NCBI RefSeq assembly: GCF_002105535.1
Contig: NZ_CP015848.1
Span: 372,001-436,000 of the forward strand
DNA length: 64,000 nucleotides
Origin: Magnetospirillum sp. ME-1
Lineage (GTDB): Bacteria > Pseudomonadota > Alphaproteobacteria > Rhodospirillales > Magnetospirillaceae
Direction: 5' to 3'
Positions 56,092 through 64,000 of this stretch are shown here, one piece after another. Below the pieces are notes generated by a model, which worked only from the letters and a program-made list of their open reading frames with translations, did not search any database and was not told the origin of the DNA. Numbering within the stretch: position 1 is the first letter of the stretch; every line of letters starts with the position of its first letter. A program made the position numbers and the translations under genes.

Positions 56092-56241
56092 TCACATACG
56101 GCGCCACCAATCGAGGGTGCCGCGCAGCAAGGCGGGGCCGCTATCGACAATTTCGATGATGCCCATGGCCATTGCGGCCAGCCCCAGCAGAATGCCTATC
56201 TTCAGCCAGCCGTTCCGAGGCAGTTGATCGCGAGAGATCAT
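56092..56241 (-). CDS. Small membrane protein at the end of the feo operon
   Basis: 49 residues (MISRDQLPRNGWLKIGILLG), one membrane helix (IGILLGLAAMAMGIIEIV) and a short tail. Start at 56239-56241 with GGGGAT upstream. It lies 22 bases after the Cys-rich peptide gene on the same strand and may be the last gene of the feoA-feoB operon. Function unknown. Confidence 0.5.
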   Translation of the reverse strand: MISRDQLPRNGWLKIGILLGLAAMAMGIIEIVDSGPALLRGTLDWWRRM

Positions 56242-56263
56242 TGCCGCATCCCCACGGCGGGGG

Positions 56264-56437
56264 TCAGCCACAATCGGTGCGGCCGCCGTTTCGCTTGGCG
56301 CCGCAACTGCATCCACCGCCACACGACGCTCCGTCGGACGGCCGCCACATCCGCCACAGATGACGGATGACCACGAAGGCCGCCCCCGCTCCCACGACGG
56401 TGATGGCGCCCAAATCCCAGAGTGATCCCCAAGCCAT
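56264..56437 (-). CDS. FeoB-associated Cys-rich membrane peptide
   Basis: 57 residues: a membrane helix (LGAITVVGAGAAFVVIRHLW) then a Cys-rich tail SCGGGCSCGAKRNGG and a final Cys. This is the layout of the small FeoB-associated Cys-rich proteins found after feoB in many bacteria. It begins 56 bases after the feoB stop. The tail probably binds metal; direct evidence is lacking. Confidence 0.75.
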   Translation of the reverse strand: MAWGSLWDLGAITVVGAGAAFVVIRHLWRMWRPSDGASCGGGCSCGAKRNGGRTDCG

Positions 56438-56493
56438 GGCGCAACGCTTCTTTTATCAGGAGGTGGCGGAGCAACTCCGCCACCCGAACAAGC

Positions 56494-58608
56494 CTACAGG
56501 AAAGTCCCGCCGATGCGGCTGGCGGCCAGGGCCAGCAACCAGGCAAAGGTCAGGGAATAGGCCACCGAGAACCCGGCCCACCGCCAGCTCTGCGCCTCCT
56601 TGCCGATGATGGCGATGGTGGACAGGCAAGGCGCGTAGAGCAAGGTGAAGATCATGAAGGCGATGGCCGTGGCGGGCGGCATGGCGCCCCTCAAGGTCTC
56701 GGTCAGCTGGTCCGACCCCTTCTCCTGGGCATAGATGACGGCATAGGTCGCCACCACCACTTCCTTGGCGACAAAGCCGGTCATGATGGCCGCCGAATCC
56801 CGCCAGGAAAAGCCCAGCGGCTGGAATAGCGGCGTCACCGCGATGGCCGAACGCCCCAGATAGCTCTTTTCCAGTTTCTCCTGCGCCTGGGCACTTTTCA
56901 GCGTCTTCAGCGCTGTTTCCTTTTCCGGGCTGTCGGGAAGCGCGGTCTGTTCGGCGATGACGGTCTCGAAATCCTGGGAATAGGTGATGTCGCGGGGGAA
57001 TTCCTGGAGGAACCAGATCACGATGGAGCCCACCAGGATAACGCCGGTGACCTTGGCGACGAAGCCCTGAGCGCTGTCCCACATATGGTGCAGCACCGAA
57101 TGCAGGGTCGGCAGACGATAGGGCGGTAGCTCCATCACGAAGGCGTCGCCACCGCTGCCGGGAATGATGCGATTGAGCAAAACCGCCGACAACATGGCGG
57201 CGGCGAGGGATAGCATATAGATGCCGAAGACCACGGTCCCGGCGATATCGGCGAAGAAAGCTCCGGCGAACAGGATGAAAACCGGCAGGCGGGCTGAGCA
57301 GTTCATGAACGGCGCGATCAGCATGGCGATCAACCGTGCCCGCTTGTTGGTGATGACGCGGGTGGCCATGACGGCGGGGACATTACAGCCGAACCCGGCC
57401 ACCATGGGGATCAGGGTGGTGCCGTGCAGGCCGAAATGGTGCATCACCCGGTCCATCAGGAAGCTGGCGCGGGCCAGATAGCCGGTGCCGCTGAGGATGG
57501 CCATGAAGAAGAACAGGATGACGATATTGGGCAGGAACACAATGGTTCCGCCAACGCCGGCCATGACGCCGTTGACAACGAGATCATGGAACATGCCCTC
57601 GGGCAGCGTCTTGTCCACCAGATCGGTGGCCAGTTGCACCCCGGCCTTGATCCAGTCGGTGGGAATGGCGCCCAGGGTGAACGTAGCCTCGAACATGACC
57701 CACAGGATGCCCAGCAGCAAGGGAAGGCCCAGAGTGCGGTTCAGGAAGAAATCGTCGAGGATACGGGTCAGCTTGAACCCGGCGGTGGGATCGCCATCCT
57801 GCTGGCGGACTTCTCGCAGCAGGCCGTTGGAAAAGGCGAACCGCGCCGAGGCCAACAGGCTGGCGGTGTCTTCATCATGCTCGTGGGCCAGGGCCGATTG
57901 CTCGCCCTTGATCTCCTCGACCAGTTCGACATGGTTGCTTTCGTGGCGCAACACCTCGTCATCGCCTTCCAGCATCTTGATCGCCAGCCAGCGCGAGCGC
58001 ACCGGGCTCAGCTCCTGGGGGTGCAGCTTGGACAGATGCTGCTGGACGCGCTCGATGGCCGCCTCCAGGTGGCTGTCATAGTGCAGCCGCAGCGGGGCGG
58101 CGGCGGGAGTTGTCGAGGCCATGGCCGCCACCGCGTCCAGCAGGGCATCGATGCCCTCCTTCTTCAGGGCGCAGGTCTCCACCACCGGCGATCCGAGGGC
58201 CGAGGCCAATAGGGCGGTGTCGATGCGAATACCGGCCCGCCGGACCTCGTCCATCATGTTCAGCACGGTGATGCGGGGCAGCCCGGTCTCGATCAGCTGG
58301 GTGGTCAGGAACAGGCTGCGGTCCAGATGGCCGGCATCCAGCACGTTGACGATGATGTCGGGTTCCTCGCCGTGAATATAGTCGCAGCCGACCTTCTCCT
58401 CCGGCGATTGCGACGAGGTGGAAAAAATGCCCGGCACATCGACGATGCGTAAGGGAACCCCGCCATGGGTAATCTCGCGCACATTCAAAGAGGTCGTCAC
58501 CCGCTGATAGTTGGCGACGGCGGATTGGGCGCCCGTCAGGGCATTGAACAAGCTGGTGGAACCGGCATTGGGGTTACCCACCAGTGCCACGGTGACGGGG
58601 GATTTCAT
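56494..58608 (-). CDS. feoB: Ferrous iron transporter FeoB, P-loop variant
   Basis: A 704-residue Fe(II) permease with an N-terminal G-protein domain and about eight or more membrane helices with Gly-rich gate segments (PMVAGFGCNVPAVMATR). G2-G4 motifs are present: TTSLNV, DVPG and NMMDE. The G1 P-loop reads GNPNAGSTS, with Ser-17 in place of the invariant Lys of GxxxxGK(S/T); the codon is TCC, so it is not a one-base error. GTP hydrolysis may be weak. In magnetotactic bacteria a magnetosome-linked FeoB1 supplies iron for magnetite; position beside Mms6-like genes suggests the same. Confidence 0.93.
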   Translation of the reverse strand: MKSPVTVALVGNPNAGSTSLFNALTGAQSAVANYQRVTTSLNVREITHGGVPLRIVDVPGIFSTSSQSPEEKVGCDYIHGEEPDIIVNVLDAGHLDRSLFLTTQLIETGLPRITVLNMMDEVRRAGIRIDTALLASALGSPVVETCALKKEGIDALLDAVAAMASTTPAAAPLRLHYDSHLEAAIERVQQHLSKLHPQELSPVRSRWLAIKMLEGDDEVLRHESNHVELVEEIKGEQSALAHEHDEDTASLLASARFAFSNGLLREVRQQDGDPTAGFKLTRILDDFFLNRTLGLPLLLGILWVMFEATFTLGAIPTDWIKAGVQLATDLVDKTLPEGMFHDLVVNGVMAGVGGTIVFLPNIVILFFFMAILSGTGYLARASFLMDRVMHHFGLHGTTLIPMVAGFGCNVPAVMATRVITNKRARLIAMLIAPFMNCSARLPVFILFAGAFFADIAGTVVFGIYMLSLAAAMLSAVLLNRIIPGSGGDAFVMELPPYRLPTLHSVLHHMWDSAQGFVAKVTGVILVGSIVIWFLQEFPRDITYSQDFETVIAEQTALPDSPEKETALKTLKSAQAQEKLEKSYLGRSAIAVTPLFQPLGFSWRDSAAIMTGFVAKEVVVATYAVIYAQEKGSDQLTETLRGAMPPATAIAFMIFTLLYAPCLSTIAIIGKEAQSWRWAGFSVAYSLTFAWLLALAASRIGGTFL

Positions 58609-58643
58609 GTGCGGCTACCCTTGGATCGAGGTCGGTGGGGTGA

Positions 58644-58886
58644 TTATTTGACGCGGATGCGGATCTGCCGGGCCTCGGCATTGCGCAGGCCCAGGCTGTA
58701 GCCCATCAGGCTGTAGATGCGCGGATCACCTAAAGGGGCAGAACGATCCAGCGTAACGGGAGTGCCGGCCACGACGCCAAGAGACTGCATACGGCGCTTG
58801 AAAACGCCGTCCTCGGTTTCGATCTTGACGATCTCACCCTGCTGCTCGGGACGAAGGTCGGCAAGGCTGAGAGTGTCGGAATTCAT
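58644..58886 (-). CDS. feoA: FeoA ferrous iron transport protein
   Basis: An 80-residue SH3-like protein (MNSDTLSLADLRPEQQGEI) with the family segments RRMQSLGVVAGTPVTLDRSAP and GLRNAEARQIRI. It is thought to interact with FeoB as an accessory. It is 35 bases upstream of feoB in the same operon. I start at the ATG at 58884-58886; the longer open frame upstream adds unlikely residues. Confidence 0.9.
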   Translation of the reverse strand: MNSDTLSLADLRPEQQGEIVKIETEDGVFKRRMQSLGVVAGTPVTLDRSAPLGDPRIYSLMGYSLGLRNAEARQIRIRVK

Positions 58887-58972
58887 CTGCTGCGCCACGG
58901 GACGGCTCCTCTGAAATATGGCATCGCGGCCCTGGATGATTTTCTGGCTGTCCAGGGCCGGCACGAAAGCGG

Positions 58973-59437
58973 TTAGAGCTTGAAAGTCGCAGGAATGCCT
59001 GGCGAGTCCTTGTCCTGGTTGATGGAATAGGCAGCCTCACCGAACCATACCGGGGGAGAATCGAAGGAGAAATCCGTGCAGCTGCGATCGCGCTTCTGGG
59101 CATCGTTGCCGGAGAATACAGCGGCCGTCAGGCTGATCTCTTCGGTGGGCTTGACCTTCAGGCGGGTGCCCGTGTCAGCCAGGGGGTAGCCACCACCGCC
59201 CGATGGCGTGTTGGCGGCATGGATGGCTGGCCAGCCGAGAGCGCGCCGATTGATGCCGTCCGAGGGATTGCCAAGAGTTTCTGCGGTGCAGGTGGCGGTC
59301 AGCTTCTCACGATCCCAGAACCCCTTTTCTACCTCAGCAGCGACTTCATTTGCAGCGGCCGGTAAAACGGCAAGGAAGAGGGAGGGAAGGACAAGGGCTC
59401 CAGCCAATACATTCGATAAACTGGCGATCTTCTTCAT
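58973..59437 (-). pseudogene. Truncated OprB-type porin with intact signal peptide
   Basis: The 154-residue frame has a clear signal peptide (MKKIASLSNVLAGALVLPSL, cleavage near AAANEV) followed by segments typical of carbohydrate-selective OprB porins (GNPSDGINRRALGW, SGGGGYPLADTG, DFSFDSPPVWFGEAAYSIN), then stops at ATFKL. OprB porins are about three times longer, so both the N-terminal S-layer-like part and most of the barrel are absent. It may be a decaying copy or a repurposed secreted piece. Confidence 0.7.
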
Positions 59438-59529
59438 TGGGAACCCAGCAGAATTATGCAGTGCGACTGGCTCGCATCTTCAATAGCGCAGATCCCCCCT
59501 CCTGACAAGACTCTATATGGGAGGTCATG

Positions 59530-59815
59530 CCCCGCCCAACAGCATGCCGCTGGGGGTAAAAAGGGGGCACGGATATCGCCATCAGCCGTTCTCGTGGAGG
59601 ACGGAGCACCAAAATTCATACCATCGTGGACGTGCGTGGATTGCCGGTGAAATTGCTGCTAACGCCGAGCAAAACCTCCGACAAGGCGGCGGCCCCGACC
59701 ATGCTTGAGGGCTTACCGACGGCTCAGGCATTTGTCGGCGACCGAGGTTATGACTGGCAGGCCCTCGTCGATCCGGTCAAATCCAATGGCTGCCGCGCCC
59801 TCAGGAAAAAAATGA
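59530..59815 (+). mobile_element. IS5-family transposase remnant
   Basis: One frame reads IHTIVDVRGLPVKLLLTPS then AFVGDRGYDWQALVDPVKS and CRALRKK, the middle of an IS5-group transposase, with a HAAGGKKGA segment upstream in another frame. Both ends are lost. It ends exactly where the copy 2 kinase gene ends (59801-59815). Confidence 0.75.
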
Positions 59816-60766
59816 GAGGAGTCGTTTGGTGGGTGGCTTGGCCGGAACGGCCTCGACTTTTGCCGCCGCCTTCAATAGGGCTTCCATGGCGGCGATCCCG
59901 ATCATAGGAGCCTTGGCAGCCTTGATCAGATGTTCCGTCCAGTCGCGGACATGGAAGTCCGGGCTGAGCGCCCATTGCCGCAACAGATCCGAACTGTCCG
60001 GCCGGGTGAAATCGCTTTTGGTCAGGACGAGATTCTCGCCGTTGTGATGACGCTTCAGCAAATCGGGCTGGAAGGTCAAGGCCCGCAGGGACAGCAAAAT
60101 CACCAGCATGGAAAAATGGTCGATGGTCCCGTCGAAATGCCGGACCTCACGCCGGGGGTGCTGGAAATTGACGCCCCCCAGCATGGTCGAGGCCAGCCCC
60201 TTCAACTCCGGCAGATACATGGAATCATAGTCGATCAGCTTCAGGGCGCCATCCTGTCCGACCAGGACGTTGTCGTGCTTCAGATCGCCATGGGCGACGC
60301 CCCGTTGCAGCAAATCCAGGCACAGACGACTCCACGCCCGGGTCAATCCGGCCAGGGCGGGAGCGTTTTCCCGCTGACACAGGATCTGGACGACGGCCCC
60401 CAGGCCCCGACCCTCGACCCAGGGCATGGTCACCACCGCGTAATCGGCATGGGGGGCGACGCTGGAGGTCACGAAGACCTCCGCCGGAAGAAACCGCAGG
60501 GGCACCACATAGGGGCATTGGGCGGTCCGGCAGAACTTAGCCACGGCGGCATAGCGGCGCGGCAGATCCGAGACTTCGCGGGTGAAGCATTTGACCGCCA
60601 CATGCTCCCCCTCCGGGGTCACCATCTTGAACACCCCGGCGAAGTTTCCCGCCAGGAAGACCGGACTGCAGCGGGCATCCAGATGTGGCCGGACGTCCAG
60701 GGTCGCGAAACGCCCTTTGGCGTTGGCGATGGCTGCCTTGTAATCGTTGATCAGGGGAAGCGGCAT
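59801..60766 (-). CDS. TerY-P-type Ser/Thr kinase (copy 2), SHOCT domain lost
   Basis: A 321-residue kinase related to copy 1: VAVKCF lysine, catalytic loop HGDLKHDNVLVG, IDYDSMYLP, HFSMLVILLSLRAL. It ends KRLLSFFS at the edge of an IS5 remnant and lacks the SHOCT domain present in copy 1 (66 residues shorter). It starts six bases after the phosphatase gene. The kinase fold itself looks intact. Confidence 0.88.
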   Translation of the reverse strand: MPLPLINDYKAAIANAKGRFATLDVRPHLDARCSPVFLAGNFAGVFKMVTPEGEHVAVKCFTREVSDLPRRYAAVAKFCRTAQCPYVVPLRFLPAEVFVTSSVAPHADYAVVTMPWVEGRGLGAVVQILCQRENAPALAGLTRAWSRLCLDLLQRGVAHGDLKHDNVLVGQDGALKLIDYDSMYLPELKGLASTMLGGVNFQHPRREVRHFDGTIDHFSMLVILLSLRALTFQPDLLKRHHNGENLVLTKSDFTRPDSSDLLRQWALSPDFHVRDWTEHLIKAAKAPMIGIAAMEALLKAAAKVEAVPAKPPTKRLLSFFS

Positions 60767-60772
60767 GGCGAA

Positions 60773-61726
60773 TTACCGGGGCCGGGCAAGATCGACGTCG
60801 ATCATGATCAACGTGCAATCGTCATTGGCCAGCAGCCCCTTGCCGCACAGGGCGCGGACCCGATCGGCGAAGGCTTGATCGGATTTGAGGCAATCGCGCA
60901 GGTCCGTCAGCTCGGCGGACAGGCCGGGCCCCGGCGTGGCGCGATGGGCACGGGCGGCCGTGGCAAGCTTGCTCTCGCCGGTGCCGGACAGCCGCTGGAA
61001 TTCTCCCGCCAGCCCCGCCGCCGCCGCGGGGCGGGGCTGACCGGCCAGGGTCCGCAGCAGCAGATACTGGCCGATCCCGTCCGACGCCAGCACCACCGTC
61101 GCCCGATCCGGCAATACCATTTCCCCGGCATGGAATCCGGAATCGTGTGGCAGATCCTTCCAGTTGAGCAAGAAGGGCGCTCGATCCAGCGCCGATAAAC
61201 TGGCGGGATAACAGGTCGCCAGGACAGGCTGGCGCCCGGTGCGGTCGAACACCATCATCTGGCTGTCGCCATAGCCCATCCATCGCAGCCGGACCCGGCC
61301 CTGACGATGGACGAGCCAGCCGGCCGCCAGCGTGGCGAACGAGCCTTCCCGGATGAACTTGCTGTACCGGGCGGGAGTGGCCTTGGACAAGGCGGCGTAT
61401 TCCGAGCGAAAGCCCAGGCAGAACCCGTCCATCCACTGGTTCAGCGCATTCACCCCGGCGATGGGGGTCTTGGGCAGGCGGCTCACCAGCGTTTCGGCCC
61501 AGGGGCCGCAGAACAGCCCCGCCCCTCCGGCTCCGTCGGAGACGGCGGCCAGCAGGCCGTTGGGAATCCGAGCCAGCCGCAGCCGGTCTTCGTTTTGCCG
61601 CCACCGCAGCCTGTCGCCATCGGCGTAGCTGTCGTTGCGGGGCTTGACGATCGAGCGGCCCTGGGCCGTCCAAGTGAGCATGGGGGTAGCGCGCCGAATC
61701 AAGGGCGGATCAGCCTTGATCGCCAT
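60773..61726 (-). CDS. TerY-P-type PP2C phosphatase
   Basis: A 317-residue PPM/PP2C-family phosphatase. Metal-binding Asp residues appear in AAVSDGAGGAG, VVLASDGIGQY and LANDDCTLIMI. It should remove phosphate from the partners of the neighbouring kinase. The start at 61724-61726 overlaps the end of the vWA gene by 17 bases; an internal ATG at about 61681 is an alternative. Copy 1 of the module has no equivalent gene. Confidence 0.88.
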   Translation of the reverse strand: MAIKADPPLIRRATPMLTWTAQGRSIVKPRNDSYADGDRLRWRQNEDRLRLARIPNGLLAAVSDGAGGAGLFCGPWAETLVSRLPKTPIAGVNALNQWMDGFCLGFRSEYAALSKATPARYSKFIREGSFATLAAGWLVHRQGRVRLRWMGYGDSQMMVFDRTGRQPVLATCYPASLSALDRAPFLLNWKDLPHDSGFHAGEMVLPDRATVVLASDGIGQYLLLRTLAGQPRPAAAAGLAGEFQRLSGTGESKLATAARAHRATPGPGLSAELTDLRDCLKSDQAFADRVRALCGKGLLANDDCTLIMIDVDLARPR

Positions 61727-62690
61727 ATTCGATCCGCACGGACGGTTCTTCCAGCACGAAGGAATCCTCGATCAGGGATGCGGCCTCAATTCCCGGCGGC
61801 GTGAAGGGCTCCATGGCCACCGACAGGCCGATGGCCTGACGGGTGCCGATATCCAGCAGCTTGAGCAACGCCACGGCATCGGCGTTGAAAGCCATGCCCT
61901 TGATGGAAGGGGTGCGGCCGGGGTCACGGTCGAAGATTTCGCAGATGACGGCGCGATGGCGATTGGACAATTCGCTCGACATCTCGAACAGCAGCTTGGC
62001 ATAGGGGTCGCGGGGCAGTTCCGCCGCCGAAGCGGGGAACACCACCGATGCATCGCTGCCGCCCGCGATATGGCAGTTGATGAGCAAGACATTGCCGTCG
62101 CCGGTCGTCAGCCCGGTCAGCTTGCGCGCCGTGGCCAGAAGCTCGGCATCGGAATTGACGTCGTTGGCCATGCCGTCGGTAATGTTGATGACCACCGGCG
62201 GGAACGAATCCGGATTGTTGCGCACCCATTCCGCCAAGGTGGCATGGGCCAGACCGAACGCGGCGTTCATGGGGGTGCTGTCCACTCCCACCGGATCGAT
62301 CCAGCGCGACAAGGTGATGCGCTCGATCAGCACCTGCCCGCGCATCTCAGTTTCGATCTCCACTTCCTCGATCTCGGCCTTGGCCGCCACTTCCGGAATG
62401 GGAACCAGCCGACGACCCGCCAAGCCGCCGCGCCAGCAGAATTCCGGGCGATTGGTGCGGCCGTAGCCGATGATCCCGATGTCGAAATAATCGCGCACGC
62501 CTTCATCGCGCATGCAGCGGTTGACCAGTTCCTCCAAGGTGCCGTTCAAGGCATTGGCCACCACCTCGGCGCGGCTGACCATCTTTCCCGACCGATCGGG
62601 ACCGAAGGGCTTGTTCATGGATCGGGACTGATCGACCATGAACAAGAAGACTCCCTTGCACTCCCTGCTGATTTCCTGGGAATAGCTCAT
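61710..62690 (-). CDS. TerY-like von Willebrand factor A protein (copy 2)
   Basis: A 326-residue cytoplasmic vWA protein with MIDAS motif DQSRS at about residues 19-23 and TDGMAND. The start at 62688-62690 (MSYSQEISRECKG) has GGAGG five bases upstream on the minus strand; the longer frame from 62765 is rejected. The sequence matches copy 1 closely, except for a C-terminal extension (about 25 residues). Together with the phosphatase and kinase downstream it makes the complete TerY-P triad. Confidence 0.92.
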   Translation of the reverse strand: MSYSQEISRECKGVFLFMVDQSRSMNKPFGPDRSGKMVSRAEVVANALNGTLEELVNRCMRDEGVRDYFDIGIIGYGRTNRPEFCWRGGLAGRRLVPIPEVAAKAEIEEVEIETEMRGQVLIERITLSRWIDPVGVDSTPMNAAFGLAHATLAEWVRNNPDSFPPVVINITDGMANDVNSDAELLATARKLTGLTTGDGNVLLINCHIAGGSDASVVFPASAAELPRDPYAKLLFEMSSELSNRHRAVICEIFDRDPGRTPSIKGMAFNADAVALLKLLDIGTRQAIGLSVAMEPFTPPGIEAASLIEDSFVLEEPSVRIEYGDQG

Positions 62691-62994
62691 GCTTGCCTCC
62701 TGCCCGCCGATCACCGTCGCTGGCCCATCAAGGACCGGACAAACCCTGATTTCGGGCGATAGCATAATGCCGCCGCCATGTACACCGCCATGTTCAACAA
62801 TGCAGCATCGTGTTGACGAAGCATAGGATTGTGATAATCATACGCAATTTCAGTCATTGACGCATCGACGCCCAACCCATATCAATGGATTGTTTCGAAG
62901 GTATCCCGCCGTTCGCCTTGCTGTTACTATAAGGGGAACGCCTGCGGGGCGGCGCATTGGGATGGCGATTGCGGCCATCATGGGAGATGTCCTT
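62691..62994. promoter_or_regulatory. Divergent promoter region
   Basis: About 304 bases with no gene. A promoter-like pair TTGACG (62813-62818) and TAATCA (62835-62840), spaced by 16 bases, faces the right-hand membrane protein. GGGAGA before 62995 is its ribosome site. Confidence 0.45.
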
Positions 62995-64000
62995 ATGTTG
63001 ATGGGGTTTAACAAGGCAGCCTTCGGCAAGTTGAATTCCGCCTCCCGCGCGGCCTTGATCGGCGCGGTCATTTGGGCTGTCCTGTCCATCGTCTATCTGA
63101 CCATTTTCAATGGTTGGAAAAATCTCTTCACCATGCTTCCCCATGAATTCTTCATCGTGCTGCTGTCCATCGCCTTGCCGATCGGACTGACCGTCCTGAT
63201 TCTCATGCTCTCGCGGATCGTGAAAAGCGTGGACACCTTGAAATCCGAGGTGACAACCCTGTCCCGGAACGATGTGTCGTCGGAGGGCTCCGTGGCCATG
63301 CTGGCCGACCTGTTCCGCGAGCATCGCGCCGCCATCGTCGCCCAGGTGGAGGCCCAGGTGGAAGCGACCACCCAGCTGATCCGGCTGAACCAGGAGGGCC
63401 GCGCCCTTGCCGCGCCCGCGCAGGCATCCGGCACCGACGAGGCCATGACCTTGCTGGCCCAGCTGTTCCGCGAGCATCGCGAGGCGGTGGCCGCCCAGTT
63501 GGAGGCCCAGGCATCGGCCACCGCCCAGCTGGTCCAGGTGACCCGCGACAGCCGCGACGGCATCGTCGATGAGCTGCGCTCCCAGCGGGTGCTGTCGCAA
63601 GAGATCACCCAGGAATTGTCCCAGATCACCCAAAGCCGCACCGTCGCGCCAGCGCCCCCCGGCCTCGACCCGTCGCAGCGGATCGACCGCATGCGGGCCT
63701 TGGCCGAGGTTCTGGGGCTGGCCCTCAACGATCTGTCCATGACCGCCACCCAGGTGCTGACCGAACATCTGAACGCCGCCCATGGCGACCGGGACGGAAC
63801 GCGGAAATTCATCTCGACCCTGACCACCGCCTATTTCGCCGGCGACAAGAACGTCTTTTTCCGCAGCTTGGTCCAAGAAGCAGTCAACCGCTCGGAACAG
63901 CTGCGCCGTTGCGCCGAGGACACCGAAAGCGTCCGCCAGCAGATTTCCAAAATCTTGCGCGAAGCCCGCGAGATCCGCTCCCTGGTGGCCGCCTGCGATC
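62995..64000 (+). CDS. Membrane protein with long coiled coil, 5' part
   Basis: At least 335 residues, open to the window edge. Two membrane helices near the N terminus (ALIGAVIWAVLSIVYLTIF and FFIVLLSIALPIGLTVLIL) are followed by a helical, probably coiled-coil cytoplasmic region with repeated LADLFREHR and LAQLFREHR segments, then KFISTLTTAYFAGD. I do not recognise the family. It is divergent from the TerY-P triad and may belong to the same system. Confidence 0.7.
   Translation, partial: MLMGFNKAAFGKLNSASRAALIGAVIWAVLSIVYLTIFNGWKNLFTMLPHEFFIVLLSIALPIGLTVLILMLSRIVKSVDTLKSEVTTLSRNDVSSEGSVAMLADLFREHRAAIVAQVEAQVEATTQLIRLNQEGRALAAPAQASGTDEAMTLLAQLFREHREAVAAQLEAQASATAQLVQVTRDSRDGIVDELRSQRVLSQEITQELSQITQSRTVAPAPPGLDPSQRIDRMRALAEVLGLALNDLSMTATQVLTEHLNAAHGDRDGTRKFISTLTTAYFAGDKNVFFRSLVQEAVNRSEQLRRCAEDTESVRQQISKILREAREIRSLVAACD

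Noticed and set aside
62854-63876. 340-residue minus-strand frame at the right end
   Set aside because: His/Gln/Gly-rich antisense shadow of the membrane coiled-coil gene.

Overview
The window comes from a high-GC alphaproteobacterium. The best fit is a magnetotactic Magnetospirillum-type organism: at 55.0-59.0 kb a gene with the Mms6/MamD-type Leu-Gly repeat sits directly before a MamF/MmsF-type membrane protein and next to feoA-feoB. This identification rests on family motifs recognised by eye; no database search was run.

Layout. (1) 0-36.4 kb is ordinary, dense chromosomal backbone: a diguanylate cyclase, TPR, Nudix, quinone oxidoreductase, cytochrome c' and cytochrome b561, MFS transporter, yicC-gmk, an MntA/HepT pair, SDR, SLC13/ArsB-type permease, DUF420-ctaB, aminopeptidase P, a hemerythrin beside three small Cys-rich proteins, GT4 glycosyltransferase, SNase-like protein, c-type cytochrome, DUF2249, alaS, a PAS histidine kinase, a response-regulator-phosphatase/ATPase/STAS partner-switching set, a haem-motif chemoreceptor, LOG-family and MBL-fold enzymes. 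About 100-bp palindromic repeats lie between several of these genes. (2) At 36424-36515 there is a tRNA-Ser(GCT), followed by gene debris (a frameshifted nucleotidyltransferase, an orphan fragment, a radical SAM gene cut off near 37.93 kb). This looks like the edge of a genomic island. (3) 38-46.3 kb carries large sensor kinases: a PhnD-like binding protein, a PAS/GAF kinase and a hemerythrin-kinase fusion in one operon, then an HsdR remnant and a hybrid kinase with REC and Hpt domains. (4) 46.3-52.5 kb is a scrap zone: IS110 and IS3 pieces, a plasmid/phage-type AlpA plus HTH pair, one decayed and one intact HEAT-repeat gene, and unknown small genes. (5) 52.6-62.7 kb holds two copies of a vWA-protein/Ser-Thr-kinase module, the second also with a PP2C phosphatase (the TerY-P arrangement). 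They bracket the magnetosome-like pair and a feoA-feoB-Cys-rich-peptide operon. A membrane coiled-coil protein runs off the right end.

How the genes may work together. The right-hand block combines a predicted iron-crystal-binding protein, a magnetosome membrane protein, a ferrous iron importer and two phosphorylation modules. I infer, but cannot show, that the kinase/phosphatase/vWA proteins regulate iron handling or magnetosome proteins. The FeoB here lacks the P-loop lysine, which makes this copy unusual. The left-hand backbone repeatedly features oxygen, haem and redox sensors, which fits a microaerophile.
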